Positions 1-9,583 of a stretch of DNA of 64,000 nucleotides are shown here, one piece after another (positions within the stretch are counted from its first letter, which is position 1; each line of letters starts with the position of its first letter). Source of the stretch: Betaproteobacteria bacterium. GTDB taxonomy: Bacteria; Acidobacteriota; Terriglobia; Acidiferrales; UBA7541. The stretch lies in contig CAJCHZ010000055.1 of NCBI GenBank assembly GCA_903970165.1, positions 1 through 64,000 of the forward strand, read 5' to 3'. Below the pieces are notes generated by a model, which ran no database searches, was not told where the DNA came from, and was given only the letters and a program-made list of their open reading frames with translations. The position numbers and the translations under genes were made by a program.

Positions 1-62
1 CGGTCTTGAAAACCGTTAGGCCCGAAAGGGTCTCGGGGGTTCGAATCCCTCCTCCTCCGCCA
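1..62 (+). tRNA. tRNA-Ser (UGA anticodon), 3' part only
   Basis: The window opens inside a tRNA gene. An anticodon stem-loop is visible with loop CTTGAAA, giving anticodon TGA (serine). A long type-II variable arm follows (GGCCCGAAAGGGTC region), then a T arm with GGTTCGAATCC and an acceptor strand ending GCCA, so the 3' CCA is encoded. The long variable arm fits the serine class. The D arm and 5' acceptor strand lie outside the window. Confidence 0.93.
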
Positions 63-524
63 CTAAACCTAGGTGTACGGTCCGAAGAGATCCTTTACAA
101 AACGTTCCGGAGACATAGTTTACACTTTAGGGCCAAAAGGATTATTTAAGGGCTTAAGAGTTTTTTCCTCCAGGTCGATGTACCCTAGATCGTAATCCAT
201 GAAGCTGACCAGCCAAATACCTTCCTCTACTTCTGTCACCTATGTGTCGGGCCGCTCAAGACGCCACCCAAAACAATTGGGTGCCGGGGCGGCGGTTTGG
301 GAAACCGCTCACCCTTTGGATCCAGTGAGTCTATAGGTCGAACACAAACAATTCATTGGAAATGGGCACCTCATCCGCGCACCGCATTTTCTAAGAGTGC
401 CACAGGAAAGACCGATGTATCATTCGACGTCCAGCCCGCGCACGTCACGCTCACCGTCCGAGGAATTACGGGGACCGAGGCGCAGACCTCCCCAGACTGG
501 GTCAGCACAACTACACGAAATCCC
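63..524. other. Intergenic stretch between tRNA-Ser and greB
   Basis: No convincing gene lies here. An open frame joined to greB begins at 297, but its first 76 codons look nothing like GreB. The stretch holds two adjacent short perfect hairpins at 265-283 and 292-308 (listed separately) and T-rich sequence near 160-170. I could not define a promoter by eye. Confidence 0.5.
265..308. repeat. Two back-to-back perfect hairpins
   Basis: Arms CACCCAA (265-271) and TTGGGTG (277-283) pair over a 5-base loop. Directly after, GCGGTTT (292-298) and AAACCGC (302-308) pair over GGG. Neither is followed by a T-run, so neither is a standard terminator. They may be leader structures of greB or a small dispersed palindrome. 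Confidence 0.5.
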
Positions 525-1139
525 ATGGCAGATTGGCAAACACGAGAAAAGCGGCCGCTCCGAGAACCCGTGCGAGACGAACCGGGGCCGACGCCCAAAA
601 ACTACATCACGCCCGCCGGGTTGCAGCGGCTGAAAGACGAGCATTCGTTCCTGCTGCGTCGCGAGCGGCCTGCGGTCGTGGAGGTCGTAGCATGGGCTGC
701 TAGTAACGGGGACCGCAGTGAAAACGCCGACTACCTCTACGGCAAACGACGGTTACGCCAGATCGATTCGCGAATTCGCTTTCTCACGAAACGCATTGAC
801 GCGGCCGTGGTCGTCGATCCCGCCGCTCCGCGGCCAGAGTTAGCCGCTACGCGCGTCTTCTTCGGCGCAACCGTCACCTACAAGGATGCCGCCGGCCTCG
901 AACACGTCGTCTCGATCGTAGGCATCGACGAGGTGGACCTCAACCACGGCTACATCAGCTGGCGCTCACCTCTCGGCAATGCGCTAATGAAGGCGTCCCC
1001 CGGCGACCGCGTGCGCCTGATTGCGCCAGCAAAGTCGGAGCATCTCGAGATCATCGATGTCGAGTACGCCCCGATTCCGATGGATCCTTTCCGTGAACCG
1101 CTCGGAGCTCAGTCGACGCCCAAGGTCGAACGTTCCTAG
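525..1139 (+). CDS. greB: Transcription elongation factor GreB
   Basis: 204 residues. Gre factors enter the RNA polymerase secondary channel and stimulate cleavage of backtracked transcripts. The N-terminal coiled coil carries the signature around GDRSENADYLYGKRRLRQID, with the two acidic tip residues (the D of GDRSEN and the following E/D positions), the GreB-type LYGKRRLR pattern and the RIRFLTKRI helix. A C-terminal FKBP-like domain follows (VFFGATVTY, then SPLGNALMKASPGDRV). The ATG at 525 is chosen because the family starts about 25-30 residues before the coiled coil; the longer open frame from 297 has unrelated sequence. No strong ribosome site is seen. It stands alone between the tRNA and the kinase gene. 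It carries a short N-terminal extension (ADWQTREKRPLREP) and a short C-terminal tail. Confidence 0.93.
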   Translation: MADWQTREKRPLREPVRDEPGPTPKNYITPAGLQRLKDEHSFLLRRERPAVVEVVAWAASNGDRSENADYLYGKRRLRQIDSRIRFLTKRIDAAVVVDPAAPRPELAATRVFFGATVTYKDAAGLEHVVSIVGIDEVDLNHGYISWRSPLGNALMKASPGDRVRLIAPAKSEHLEIIDVEYAPIPMDPFREPLGAQSTPKVERS

Positions 1140-1370
1140 AGGGTAAAGCCGGATCGCGGGCAACCTGCATCCTGCTCCCAATTTCCTAAGCTTTTCCTAA
1201 GACTTCTGAAGAAATCCCACACCTCAGATTTCCCGGCTTCAACCCGTCCTTCTGGTACCAATACGCTCCTGCCACGGAGGCAATTTCCGCTTCGTTTACG
1301 CTTACGTCTGCCGCAATAAATGCTACGCGCCCGATGCGCTTTGACGTTTTAAAATAGTGTCTCTTGGCTT

Positions 1371-3188
1371 ATGTCTTCTTCCAGACCATTCGTGAGGATG
1401 GCGGGTGTCTCGCTAGTCTTCCTGATCATTTACGCGTCCGTTTCCCTTGCTCTTCCCAAGGGAAACCACGCTCTTATCACTTTCTCAAACCTCGCCCAGT
1501 GCATTCTTCCTCTTCTCGCCAACGCCGGCCTGCTTCTAAACGCTGGCACACCGCATTGGCGCAGAAACCTCTTCTGGATGCTGCTCGCTATGGCTTGTAC
1601 CCTCTGGATGGTCGGCCAATTCGAGTGGACCTACTTCGAAATATATCTTCACAAGCCGCTGCCTGACATTGATCCCTGGGACGTCGTCTACTTCGTGCGC
1701 GGCGTCCCTCTGATGGCGGCGCTGTCTCTCCGCCCGCACCTGAAGCGAGGCGAGTTGGAGTTTCGCTTTGGATATCTCGATTTCGTGCAGCTTCTGACCT
1801 GGTGGTTGTTCCTTTACGTTTTCGTCGTCATGCCCTGGATGTATGCGGAACCGAGCGTCGGTCAATATACCTACAACTACATCCTCCTCATCAACGTTCA
1901 AAACGTGATTGTGATTAGCGGCTTCGGCTACCTCTGGTTCCGTTCGGCGGGTGCGTGGCGGGCCGTCTACGCTCATCTCTTTGGAGCCTGGACCTTATAT
2001 TCGCTTTCCTCACTAACCATCAATGTCGCGCTACAACTTCATCGTTACTATACCGGAAGCTTATACGACCTCCCCTTGATCGGCTCCTTTCTTTGGTTCG
2101 CGTTGGCCGGTGTCATCGCCTACCAGAAACGCGACGCGCTGGACGCTTCATCGGGCGAGGCGATCGAGACAGACTCGTCGAGCACTCGCGGAGAAAGTGC
2201 GATCCCCGCGCGGATGGCCATGGCAGCCGTCCTGTCCTTGCCGTTGTTTGCGATTTACACGTTGCGTTTTTCCCATGAGAGTTTCGCGGTCCGCGAGTTC
2301 CGCCTCATGACCGTTCTGGTCGCCTCCGTTCCCTTGGTCTTGCTCGTCTTCCTTAGAACGTATCTGGCCGATGCCGATCGCACGCGCCTGCTCTCCCACT
2401 CCGAACGATCGATAGAAAACTTGCAGCGGCTACAGACACAGATCGTGCAATCGGAGAAGCTGGTTTCGCTCGGGCAGCTCGCCGCTGGCGCCGCGCATGA
2501 AATCAACAACCCGCTGACCGCAATTCTCGGTTTCTCCGACCTGCTGGCTGACGACCCCGCGCTTCCGGAAAAAGCCCGTTCGACGGCGGCCAAGATTCGC
2601 GAGCAGGCGCGGCGCACAAAAACGCTCGTCGGCAACCTGCTGAGCTTTGCCCGCCAGGTTCCTCCCGAACGCACACTCCTGGACATCAACACCGTGGTCA
2701 CCAATGCGGTGCAGTTGCGGACTTTGGATCTGCGCTCCGGTTCGGTTCGCATCGAGCTCCAGCTCGAATCTGTCCTTCCCGGGGTTCGCGGCGATGGCAA
2801 TCAGCTCATGCAGGTCTTCTTCAATCTCATTAACAACTCTGTCGATGCCATGGAATCGTCCAACGGCGGCGTGCTCACCATCAAGACCATGCGTGATCGC
2901 GCTTACGTCATCGTGCTTTTCCTCGACACGGGCCCGGGCATCAAGGAACCTTCCCGCGTTTTCGATCCTTTTTATACGACCAAGCCCGTTGGCAAAGGCA
3001 CCGGCCTCGGTCTCAGCATCTGCTTCGGCATTGTGCAAGAGCACAGCGGCAGAATTCACTGTTATAACAGGCAGGAAGGCGGCGCCGCCTTTCGCGTTGA
3101 GTTACCCGCGGTGCTCGCTGCCCTTCCCGCGAAAGAGTTGCATCCTGCGGCCACCGCGGCGGCTCCAGCCAGCCAGAAACCTTCTTGA
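1371..3188 (+). CDS. Membrane sensor histidine kinase
   Basis: 605 residues. The N-terminal half (about 1-330) is a multi-pass membrane region with roughly eight hydrophobic segments and no extracytoplasmic domain of useful size; I do not recognise its ligand family. A short coiled-coil linker (about 340-365) precedes a HisKA domain with the phospho-acceptor histidine in GAAHEINNPL. The HATPase domain has the N box (NLINNSVDAME), the G1 box (DTGPGI) and the F/G2 boxes (FDPFYTTKPVGKGTGLGL). It should autophosphorylate and pass phosphate to a response regulator, but no regulator gene is adjacent, so it is an orphan kinase here. The neighbouring ABC exporter starts about 100 bases downstream on the same strand and could be functionally linked; that is inference. 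Confidence 0.9.
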   Translation: MSSSRPFVRMAGVSLVFLIIYASVSLALPKGNHALITFSNLAQCILPLLANAGLLLNAGTPHWRRNLFWMLLAMACTLWMVGQFEWTYFEIYLHKPLPDIDPWDVVYFVRGVPLMAALSLRPHLKRGELEFRFGYLDFVQLLTWWLFLYVFVVMPWMYAEPSVGQYTYNYILLINVQNVIVISGFGYLWFRSAGAWRAVYAHLFGAWTLYSLSSLTINVALQLHRYYTGSLYDLPLIGSFLWFALAGVIAYQKRDALDASSGEAIETDSSSTRGESAIPARMAMAAVLSLPLFAIYTLRFSHESFAVREFRLMTVLVASVPLVLLVFLRTYLADADRTRLLSHSERSIENLQRLQTQIVQSEKLVSLGQLAAGAAHEINNPLTAILGFSDLLADDPALPEKARSTAAKIREQARRTKTLVGNLLSFARQVPPERTLLDINTVVTNAVQLRTLDLRSGSVRIELQLESVLPGVRGDGNQLMQVFFNLINNSVDAMESSNGGVLTIKTMRDRAYVIVLFLDTGPGIKEPSRVFDPFYTTKPVGKGTGLGLSICFGIVQEHSGRIHCYNRQEGGAAFRVELPAVLAALPAKELHPAATAAAPASQKPS

Positions 3189-3290
3189 CGCGCTCACGCC
3201 CTCCCGCTTGGGCTTGCCTGGCATGCCTTGTGCGCCGGAAACTCATGTTAGAGTTTTGATTCGATTTCAAGACAACCTTTGGGAGAAGCG

Positions 3291-4079
3291 ATGACAGACT
3301 CGGCCATCGTGACCGAAAAGCTAACCCGCCGCTTCGGCAATTTAATCGCGGTGGACGGCGTCGATCTGACCGTTGCTGCCGGACAATTCTTCGGCTTTCT
3401 CGGCCCAAACGGCGCCGGCAAATCCACAACCATAAAAATGCTCACAGGCTTGCTCGCGCCAACCTCCGGCCGTGCCACGCTTCTAGGGTTGGATTTCGCC
3501 TCGAATCCCATCGAGGTTAAGCGCCAAATTGGGGTCGTCCCGGAAGGCATGGGCCTCTTCGAGCGATTGACCGGCGCCGAGTACCTCGAGTTCGTCGGAC
3601 GCATGTACGGCCTCGATCGTCCGACCACGCAACGCCGCTCCGAGGAACTTCTCGATTTCATGCAGCTCGCCGACCGCCCCAAAACACTCATCGCGGACTA
3701 TTCCCACGGCATGCAAAAAAAGATCGCTCTTGCAGCAGCTGTCATCCACGGACCGCGCATACTCTTTCTCGATGAGCCTTTCGAAGGCGTGGACGCGCTC
3801 GCCGCCGGCGCTCTGAAAGCTCTTCTCGGGCGCATGACGGAACGGGGCGTAACCATCTTCCTCACTTCTCACGTCTTGGAAATCGTAGAGCGTCTTTGCA
3901 GCCACGTCGCCATCATCGCCAAAGGCCGCCTCGTTGCCCAGGGCTCGCTCGAAGAGTTGCGCGCCGGAATTGCCGGCGAAGAAGGCAGCAAAACTACTCT
4001 AGAACAAATCTTCCTCTCCATCGTCGGCCAGGACGGCTCGCAACGGCCCAATCTAGAGGAGCTTTCTTGGCTGATGTAG
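3291..4079 (+). CDS. ABC-2 type exporter, ATP-binding subunit
   Basis: 262 residues from the ATG at 3291, which has GGGAG at a good distance; an in-frame upstream ATG at 3279 lacks one. Walker A is GPNGAGKST, the signature YSHGMQKKIALAAA (an SHGM variant of LSGGQ), Walker B ILFLDEP, and the H-loop TSHVLE. The layout matches exporters of the CcmA/NatA kind. The 3' end overlaps the permease gene by 13 bases, and the permease ribosome site lies inside this coding region, which indicates translational coupling. The substrate cannot be read from sequence. Confidence 0.93.
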   Translation: MTDSAIVTEKLTRRFGNLIAVDGVDLTVAAGQFFGFLGPNGAGKSTTIKMLTGLLAPTSGRATLLGLDFASNPIEVKRQIGVVPEGMGLFERLTGAEYLEFVGRMYGLDRPTTQRRSEELLDFMQLADRPKTLIADYSHGMQKKIALAAAVIHGPRILFLDEPFEGVDALAAGALKALLGRMTERGVTIFLTSHVLEIVERLCSHVAIIAKGRLVAQGSLEELRAGIAGEEGSKTTLEQIFLSIVGQDGSQRPNLEELSWLM

Positions 4080-5719
4080 CCCGCATTCCCGGTCTCTGGG
4101 AGCAGATCCGCCTCGTAGCGGGTCTCCGCCGCCGCATTCTCATCAACAATCTTCGCAGGAAGAACAATCAGTGGGACTTGGTCGGCATGGTGCTTCTCGG
4201 TATTTTCGGTGCGTTCCTGGTCATCGGAGTCGCCATCGCAGTATCTTTCGGCGCTTACTCGTTTATCTCCAGTGGCCGCGAAAACTGGATCGCCTTGCTT
4301 TTCTGGGGAATTTTTCTGTTTTGGCAGTTGTTTCCCGTCTTCACGGCTGGCTTTGGCGCGGGTTTTGAGTTTCGTACGCTCCTGCGGTTTCCATTTAATC
4401 TCCGCGCCTTTTATATAATCGGCCTCGCCTACGGCATCGCTGATTTCGCCGCTCTCGCCGGCATCTCCTGGCTGTTGGCCTTAACCATCGGCGCTACCGT
4501 CGCGAACCACGGCCTTTTTCCTACCCTGCTCATCATCTGCGGCCTGTTTCTGTTCATGAACCTCACGCTCGAGCGATTAGTTGGTTCCTGGCTGGAGCGC
4601 ATCCTCGCTCGCAGACGCACGCGCGAGATTTTCTTCGCGCTGTTTATTCTGCTCATCGTCTCCGTGCAACTCATCAACCCGGTGCTTCAGCGCTACGGCC
4701 ACGCCGCTCAGCCCTGGGTCCGGCAAGTGCTCCCTTATCTCTCGGTTTTCCCGCCGTCGCTTGCTGGTCGAGCTGTCGCCGGCGCCTCCCGGATCCACTC
4801 TTTCGACGCGCTCCTCGGTGAAGCCGGTGTTTTACTCTATCTCCTCGTCTTCAGTGCCTTCCTTTGGATGCGCTTTGCTGCCGAATACCGCGGCGAGGAA
4901 CTCAGCGAGACCGCTGCTCCGGCCCGCGCGGTAGTTCGCCCAGTCTCCCGCGTTGCCGAACGATCCGACGCGCTTCGCTTGCTCGGCCCGCAGGTCGCTG
5001 CAGTTCTCCGTAAAGAGTTCCGGTACTTGACCCGCAACAGCTTCGCCTTCTTCCTTTTGATCATCCCTCTAGTCATGGTTCTCGTATTCGGCACTCAGTT
5101 TGGTGGCACGCACCACACGGCCATAAAGCACCCTCCTCCGATTGATCTTTTCTTTCCCGGCATGATGGGCTATCTCATCCTCATTCTCATGAGTCCGGCA
5201 TACAATTGCTTCGCGTTTGACGGTAAAGGCATTCAAACCTATTTCATCTCGCCTGTGAGTTTTCGGCAAGTTTTTCTGGGGAAAAATCTGGTGCAGGCGG
5301 TGATATGCCTGTTTGAGCTTGCTCTATCCATGGCCGCGTTTATTTACGTCGTGGGGCGGCCGTCGTTACCAGTCCTTATTGCTACGTTTGCGGCGATTAT
5401 TTTCGCGATCGCGGGTCAATTGACGATCGCCAACTGGTCTTCGCTGAACTTCCCGCGCAAACTGAACTTCGGCCAGATGCGTGGCCAGCGCCAATCCGGC
5501 ATGGCCGCGCTCGTCTCTATCGGCTCACAAGTGCTCATGGCTGGCATTAGCACGCCAATTCTCTTTCTAAGCCGCTGGACCGGCAATCCGTGGCTCCCTG
5601 TCGAAGTTTTTGCGTTCCTGGCCGCCGCAGCCGTCGTGGGATACACGTCTTCGCTCGATCCCCTGGCCGCGCTAGCCGAAAAAAAGAAAGAAACTCTGAT
5701 CGAAGCGTTATCGAAATGA
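4067..5719 (+). CDS. ABC-2 type exporter, permease subunit (TTG start)
   Basis: 550 residues, rich in membrane segments in two blocks (about 45-265 and 315-540) separated by a short soluble loop, as in large ABC-2 permeases. The open frame reaches back to 3896, but that part overlaps the ATPase gene and is Arg-rich nonsense. The start is taken as TTG at 4067 because AGAGGAG sits just 5' of it and the protein then begins LADVARIPGLWEQ. It is coupled to the ATPase by a 13-base overlap. Together they form an exporter of unknown substrate in the inner membrane. Confidence 0.88.
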   Translation: MADVARIPGLWEQIRLVAGLRRRILINNLRRKNNQWDLVGMVLLGIFGAFLVIGVAIAVSFGAYSFISSGRENWIALLFWGIFLFWQLFPVFTAGFGAGFEFRTLLRFPFNLRAFYIIGLAYGIADFAALAGISWLLALTIGATVANHGLFPTLLIICGLFLFMNLTLERLVGSWLERILARRRTREIFFALFILLIVSVQLINPVLQRYGHAAQPWVRQVLPYLSVFPPSLAGRAVAGASRIHSFDALLGEAGVLLYLLVFSAFLWMRFAAEYRGEELSETAAPARAVVRPVSRVAERSDALRLLGPQVAAVLRKEFRYLTRNSFAFFLLIIPLVMVLVFGTQFGGTHHTAIKHPPPIDLFFPGMMGYLILILMSPAYNCFAFDGKGIQTYFISPVSFRQVFLGKNLVQAVICLFELALSMAAFIYVVGRPSLPVLIATFAAIIFAIAGQLTIANWSSLNFPRKLNFGQMRGQRQSGMAALVSIGSQVLMAGISTPILFLSRWTGNPWLPVEVFAFLAAAAVVGYTSSLDPLAALAEKKKETLIEALSK

Positions 5720-5823
5720 AGAAACGCAAGAGCCACGGCAGCCCAGGCCTTTGCCAGCTACTCGCCACTCATCACTCGCCACTTCCTCTGAAAATAACTC
5801 TTTGAAGTTCCCCGGACAATCGT

Positions 5824-6930
5824 TTAGCCCGCTCCCAAATCCTCGGACCGCAAAGATTCCGCATACCGCCCTGCAATCGCCTTCCAGGAAAAATATTTTT
5901 CCTGTGCCCTCTGGCTCTTCTCCCCAAGCGCCTCACGGTACTCCGGATCGGACAGAACTTTGAGCAGCGCTTCTCCCAACCCGCACTGGCGTTTCCGGTC
6001 CGCAAACACCACTCCTGCTTCCACAATCGGCGACGCGGTTTCCGGCCCGTCAAATGCAACCACCGGCAATCCGCACGCAATCCCTGCGATAGCGCTTCCT
6101 CGCCTCGAAGAAATTCCTCCGCGCACAAAAAGCAGCACGTCGCACTCACCCATCTTCCGGACAATTTCTTCTCCGGGCAAAATTCCCAGCGAGCAGACCT
6201 CAATCGGCTGTTTTTCCATCAGGCTTCGCAGCGTTTTCTCCGCGGTATCGGAGTGCCGCCCCATCACCACCAGCCGCAGTTTTCCCAATCGTTCCGCCAC
6301 GATCTGCAAAGCCTCCGAAATGCTGGCAATTTCCCAAATCCCGCCCTCTCCGCCGGTAATCCCGAAGACTGCAATCGTGGGCGGCCCACTCGTTCCGCTC
6401 TTTTTATTTTTCCAGGCCGTTTCTGGTTCCGGCAGGTTTGCGCCGACGGGAATGAATACGGCTCGTGTGTGTTTTTTCCCGATCCAGGGAATCTTGCTCA
6501 CCGGCACGGTGAAGACGCCAAGCTCAGAAAACCTCAGCGCTTCGTTCATCGCATGAATCTGCGCCCGCCGGCGTAGCTTATCGATCGTGCGCCCGCCGTG
6601 GTAAGGCAACACGTCGTGGTAAACCATGGCCACGCGCGCTCCTGCCTGCCGAAGCACCCGCAGCACTCGCAAAAATCGCAACGGGAATCCTCGCTCGGAC
6701 CACGACAGCGCCGTGTATTGCACAAGCACCCAGCACCCGGCCCACGTCGCAGCCTGACGCTCAAGCTCGCGTACGGCAGCAGGCCACCCATCTTCGAGCC
6801 ACGCGACTCGCACAAGCTCCAGCTCAAAATCATGCGCGCGTAGTGCAGCTCCCAAATACTGACAATACTCTTCCACCGCATCCGTCGGCGCATCCCGCCG
6901 GCCGAGCAGCGCGATGCACTTTTTTTTCAT
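5824..6930 (-). CDS. Glycosyltransferase, GT4-like
   Basis: 368 residues. GT-B fold pattern: an N-terminal half with a YHDV segment and a C-terminal nucleotide-sugar-binding half with IAVFGITGGEGG, the GILPGEEIVRKMGECDVLLFV stretch and CGLPVVAFDGPETASPIVEAGV. The usual GT4 E-x7-E motif is only loosely kept (IVEAG region), so donor use is uncertain. It is the last gene of the glycan block on this strand. Its ATG overlaps the stop of the FkbM methyltransferase gene (ATGA), so the two are translationally coupled. Confidence 0.82.
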   Translation of the reverse strand: MKKKCIALLGRRDAPTDAVEEYCQYLGAALRAHDFELELVRVAWLEDGWPAAVRELERQAATWAGCWVLVQYTALSWSERGFPLRFLRVLRVLRQAGARVAMVYHDVLPYHGGRTIDKLRRRAQIHAMNEALRFSELGVFTVPVSKIPWIGKKHTRAVFIPVGANLPEPETAWKNKKSGTSGPPTIAVFGITGGEGGIWEIASISEALQIVAERLGKLRLVVMGRHSDTAEKTLRSLMEKQPIEVCSLGILPGEEIVRKMGECDVLLFVRGGISSRRGSAIAGIACGLPVVAFDGPETASPIVEAGVVFADRKRQCGLGEALLKVLSDPEYREALGEKSQRAQEKYFSWKAIAGRYAESLRSEDLGAG

Positions 6931-7727
6931 TGGGGAAGCGCCAGAATGTGGCCGGCCCCGCAGGGTTTGCAGACATACGCCAAACGCGAAAACTCTTCGA
7001 CCAGCGTGCGGTGATTTTCTTCACTGTGCATTTCGCAAATGATCCCTGGCCGTTTTTCCTTCAGCAAACGTGCTGCTCCGCGAAACACTTCCACTTCCGC
7101 ACCTTCCACATCCCACTTCAGAAAATCCGGCAAGGGCTGTGTCCGGGTGTAGTCGTCAAGGGACACTGCATCCACGTGAATCGTGTCGCCTGCCGAAACC
7201 TCAACGACATGCCCCAACCCGCGATCAGGCGAAGTCGCGGGATCGGTCCGCGCAAAAAACACGGTGCGCGGCTCCGACCATACCGCCTGCTGCTCAACCG
7301 TAATCCAGTCAAACTCATTTCGCGTCACATGCTCCCGCAAACGCGCGGCAATTTCCGGATCCGCCTCAAACGCAATCACGCGCCCCTCTTTTCCAACCAG
7401 CCGCGCTGCTAGCAACGAAAAAAATCCAATATTCGCCCCTACGTCGTAAAACGTCATTCCTGGGCGCAAATTCTGACGCAACACCTCCTGCACTTCCGGC
7501 TCACCGCCGCCCTCAAAATAATTCTGCCCCGTCCGCGGATTCAGATGCAGCCACAAACCCTGCGCCGGCCCGCTCTGCACTTGCACCCATGCCAGCGAGT
7601 CCCGCGGCACCAGCTTCGCCCCCGCCCAGCTCACACATCGCCCCAGAACCGGCACGCGCCGCAACCCTGCCAGCGGCGACGCAAACCTGAGCAACAATCG
7701 CCCCAGCGTTCCCTGCGGAGCGCTCAC
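6927..7727 (-). CDS. FkbM family SAM-dependent methyltransferase (GTG start)
   Basis: 266 residues. The FkbM signature is clear: MTFYDVGANIGFFSLLAARLVG (SAM-binding motif I), GRVIAFEADPEIAARL, and the DFLKWDVEGAEVEVFRGA motif. Family members O-methylate sugars (rhizobial NoeI on Nod-factor fucose) or polyketides. The open frame extends to 7817 inside the carbamoyltransferase gene. I place the start at GTG 7727, directly after that gene's TGA (7729-7731), because GGAGAAG lies upstream and the residues before it look out of frame. The gene sits between a carbamoyltransferase and a glycosyltransferase, pointing to modification of the same glycan. Confidence 0.9.
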   Translation of the reverse strand: MSAPQGTLGRLLLRFASPLAGLRRVPVLGRCVSWAGAKLVPRDSLAWVQVQSGPAQGLWLHLNPRTGQNYFEGGGEPEVQEVLRQNLRPGMTFYDVGANIGFFSLLAARLVGKEGRVIAFEADPEIAARLREHVTRNEFDWITVEQQAVWSEPRTVFFARTDPATSPDRGLGHVVEVSAGDTIHVDAVSLDDYTRTQPLPDFLKWDVEGAEVEVFRGAARLLKEKRPGIICEMHSEENHRTLVEEFSRLAYVCKPCGAGHILALPQ

Positions 7728-7728
7728 G

Positions 7729-9402
7729 TCACTTCTCCACAACAAAACTTCCGATGACCAGCGCGTCCATCCCCGAGCTGAAAAAAGTCCGAATCGCATC
7801 GGTGGGCGTATGCACAATCGCCTCGCCGCGCAAATTGAACGAAGTATTCATAATGACCGGCACGCCCGTCCGCTTCCCAAACTCATCAATCAACCTCCAA
7901 TACAGCGGGTTAATCTCTTTCTCTACTGTCTGCGGCCGCGCGCTTCCGTCCACATGCGTCACCGATGGAATCACCGCCCGCTTTTCCGCCCGCACTTGCG
8001 CCGTCAAAATCATAAACGGCGAATCTCCCGCACTTTCCAGATACTCCGCCGCGGATTCTTTTTTCATCGACGGCGCAAACGGCCTCCACCATTCGCGAAA
8101 CTTAACCGCGTTATTAACTTTTGCATTCATTTCCGGATCGCGCGGGTCCGCCAGAATAGAGCGGCTTCCCAGCGCCCGCGGCCCAAACTCCATCCGCCCC
8201 TGAAACCACCCAAGTATCTTCCCCTTGGAAAGCAACTCTGCTGCCGCTGCTGCCACATCGCTCAAACGCGAATATTTCAATTTATATGTCTTCAGCGCGC
8301 TCTCAATCGCGGCATCATCAAACTCTGGCCCCAGATAAGCATGCCGCATCTCACGCATCGGCAAACGCCCTCCGCTATCCAGATAAGGCGCCAGCGCTGC
8401 CCCAAGCGCCACTCCATCATCCGAAGCCGCGGGCTGCACAAATATTTTCTCTATCGCTCCCGAAGCCAGAATCTTCCCATTCGCCTTCGAATTCAGCGCC
8501 ACTCCCCCTGCCAGACAAACATTCCTGGTTTTCGTCTTCTCCACCGCCATTTTCACGACGCTCATCATCGCCGCCTCGCAAGCGTCCTGCACCGCAAACG
8601 CCACATCCTTGTGCCGCTCCTCGATCTCGCTTTCCGCAACGCGCCTCGGCCCCAGCAACTTCACCATCTCCGCAAATGGCGCGCCATTCGCCACCAATTT
8701 CCGCGCATGAACTCGATAGGGCGCGGCATCCGAATCAATGAACGCGCTCACATCGACTCCCGCCTTTCCATACGGCGCCAGCCCCATCACCTTCCACTCA
8801 TCGCTATTCCTCTGAAAGCCAAGATATTCCGTAAACTCGCTGTAAAAATATCCGACCGAATCCGGAAACGGTATCGTCAGAACATGCTCCAACTTTCCGT
8901 CTCGCCCATGCCATATCGATGTCGCCTCAAACGCACCGCGACCATCCATTACCACAACCGCCGCATCCGCAAATCCCGAATACGAGTAAGCGCTAATGGC
9001 GTGCGCCAGATGATGCTCTACAAATCGCATCCGCGCGTTCGTCTCTCCAAAAATCTGCGCAAACCTTTTCGCCCCGCCCCTCTGATGCCACATGCTCACA
9101 AAATGCAGGGTCGAGTTCAGCCCGTTCAAATAATTCGCAGGCATTTTCCCTGAAGCGTAGCACTTCAAATCATGCCGAAACGTCTCCCCCGGCACAGGCC
9201 ACCCAAAACATACTTCATCCAACTGCTCCACCTTCACTCCCGCAAAATCCAAACAAGCCCGAATCGCATTCTGGGGAAATCGCGCATCATGTTTCGCCCG
9301 GCTGATCCGTTCTTCCGCTACCGCAAACACTAACTCTCCGTCGCGCACCAGTCCCGCCGACGAATCATGCATCTGCGAATAATTAATCCCCAGTGTGATC
9401 AT
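7729..9402 (-). CDS. O-carbamoyltransferase, NodU/CmcH family
   Basis: 557 residues, normal family length. The N-terminal Kae1-like ATPase fold starts ITLGINYSQMHDSSAGLV and includes EERISR and the metal-binding region EHHLAHAISAYSYSGF. The centre has NVCLAGGVALNSKAN, and the C-terminal half carries GRMEFGPRALGSRSILADPR and ends with MNTSFNLRGEAIVHTPTDAI. These enzymes use carbamoyl phosphate and ATP to carbamoylate a hydroxyl, for example on the glucosamine of Nod factors or on antibiotics. The start has AGGG five bases before ATG. It heads a tight group with the FkbM methyltransferase and a GT4, so the acceptor is probably the glycan made here. Confidence 0.93.
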   Translation of the reverse strand: MITLGINYSQMHDSSAGLVRDGELVFAVAEERISRAKHDARFPQNAIRACLDFAGVKVEQLDEVCFGWPVPGETFRHDLKCYASGKMPANYLNGLNSTLHFVSMWHQRGGAKRFAQIFGETNARMRFVEHHLAHAISAYSYSGFADAAVVVMDGRGAFEATSIWHGRDGKLEHVLTIPFPDSVGYFYSEFTEYLGFQRNSDEWKVMGLAPYGKAGVDVSAFIDSDAAPYRVHARKLVANGAPFAEMVKLLGPRRVAESEIEERHKDVAFAVQDACEAAMMSVVKMAVEKTKTRNVCLAGGVALNSKANGKILASGAIEKIFVQPAASDDGVALGAALAPYLDSGGRLPMREMRHAYLGPEFDDAAIESALKTYKLKYSRLSDVAAAAAELLSKGKILGWFQGRMEFGPRALGSRSILADPRDPEMNAKVNNAVKFREWWRPFAPSMKKESAAEYLESAGDSPFMILTAQVRAEKRAVIPSVTHVDGSARPQTVEKEINPLYWRLIDEFGKRTGVPVIMNTSFNLRGEAIVHTPTDAIRTFFSSGMDALVIGSFVVEK

Positions 9403-9583
9403 GCCATCCCTGAAAGTGTCCCGTGACCAATCGCAGTGTCAGGCATCAGCGTCTCGCCTTACTACACAAAGCGAATGAACCTCCTCCACAATCGTCCACC
9501 CGGCAACCCGGCTCCCTCGAAAAAGCCGGTTCACCAATTTCACTGGTCCATAGTCAGGCGTTGTCCAGCCCTTAAGGCCTAGC
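9403..9583. other. Intergenic gap in the glycan block
   Basis: 181 bases separate the GT4 gene from the carbamoyltransferase gene, the longest gap in this part of the locus, so it may carry a promoter for the three-gene carbamoyltransferase group. A loose stem (CCGGCT ... AGCCGG near 9510-9533) is present. I see no clear promoter boxes. Confidence 0.3.

Noticed and set aside
297..524. N-terminal extension of greB by 76 residues
   Set aside because: Sequence is unlike any GreB and lies beyond the usual family start; treated as an open-frame artefact.
7810..9153. 447-codon open frame on the + strand opposite the carbamoyltransferase gene
   Set aside because: It has Arg/His/Pro-rich, pattern-free sequence typical of the strand opposite a high-GC gene, while the - strand frame is a full-length known family.
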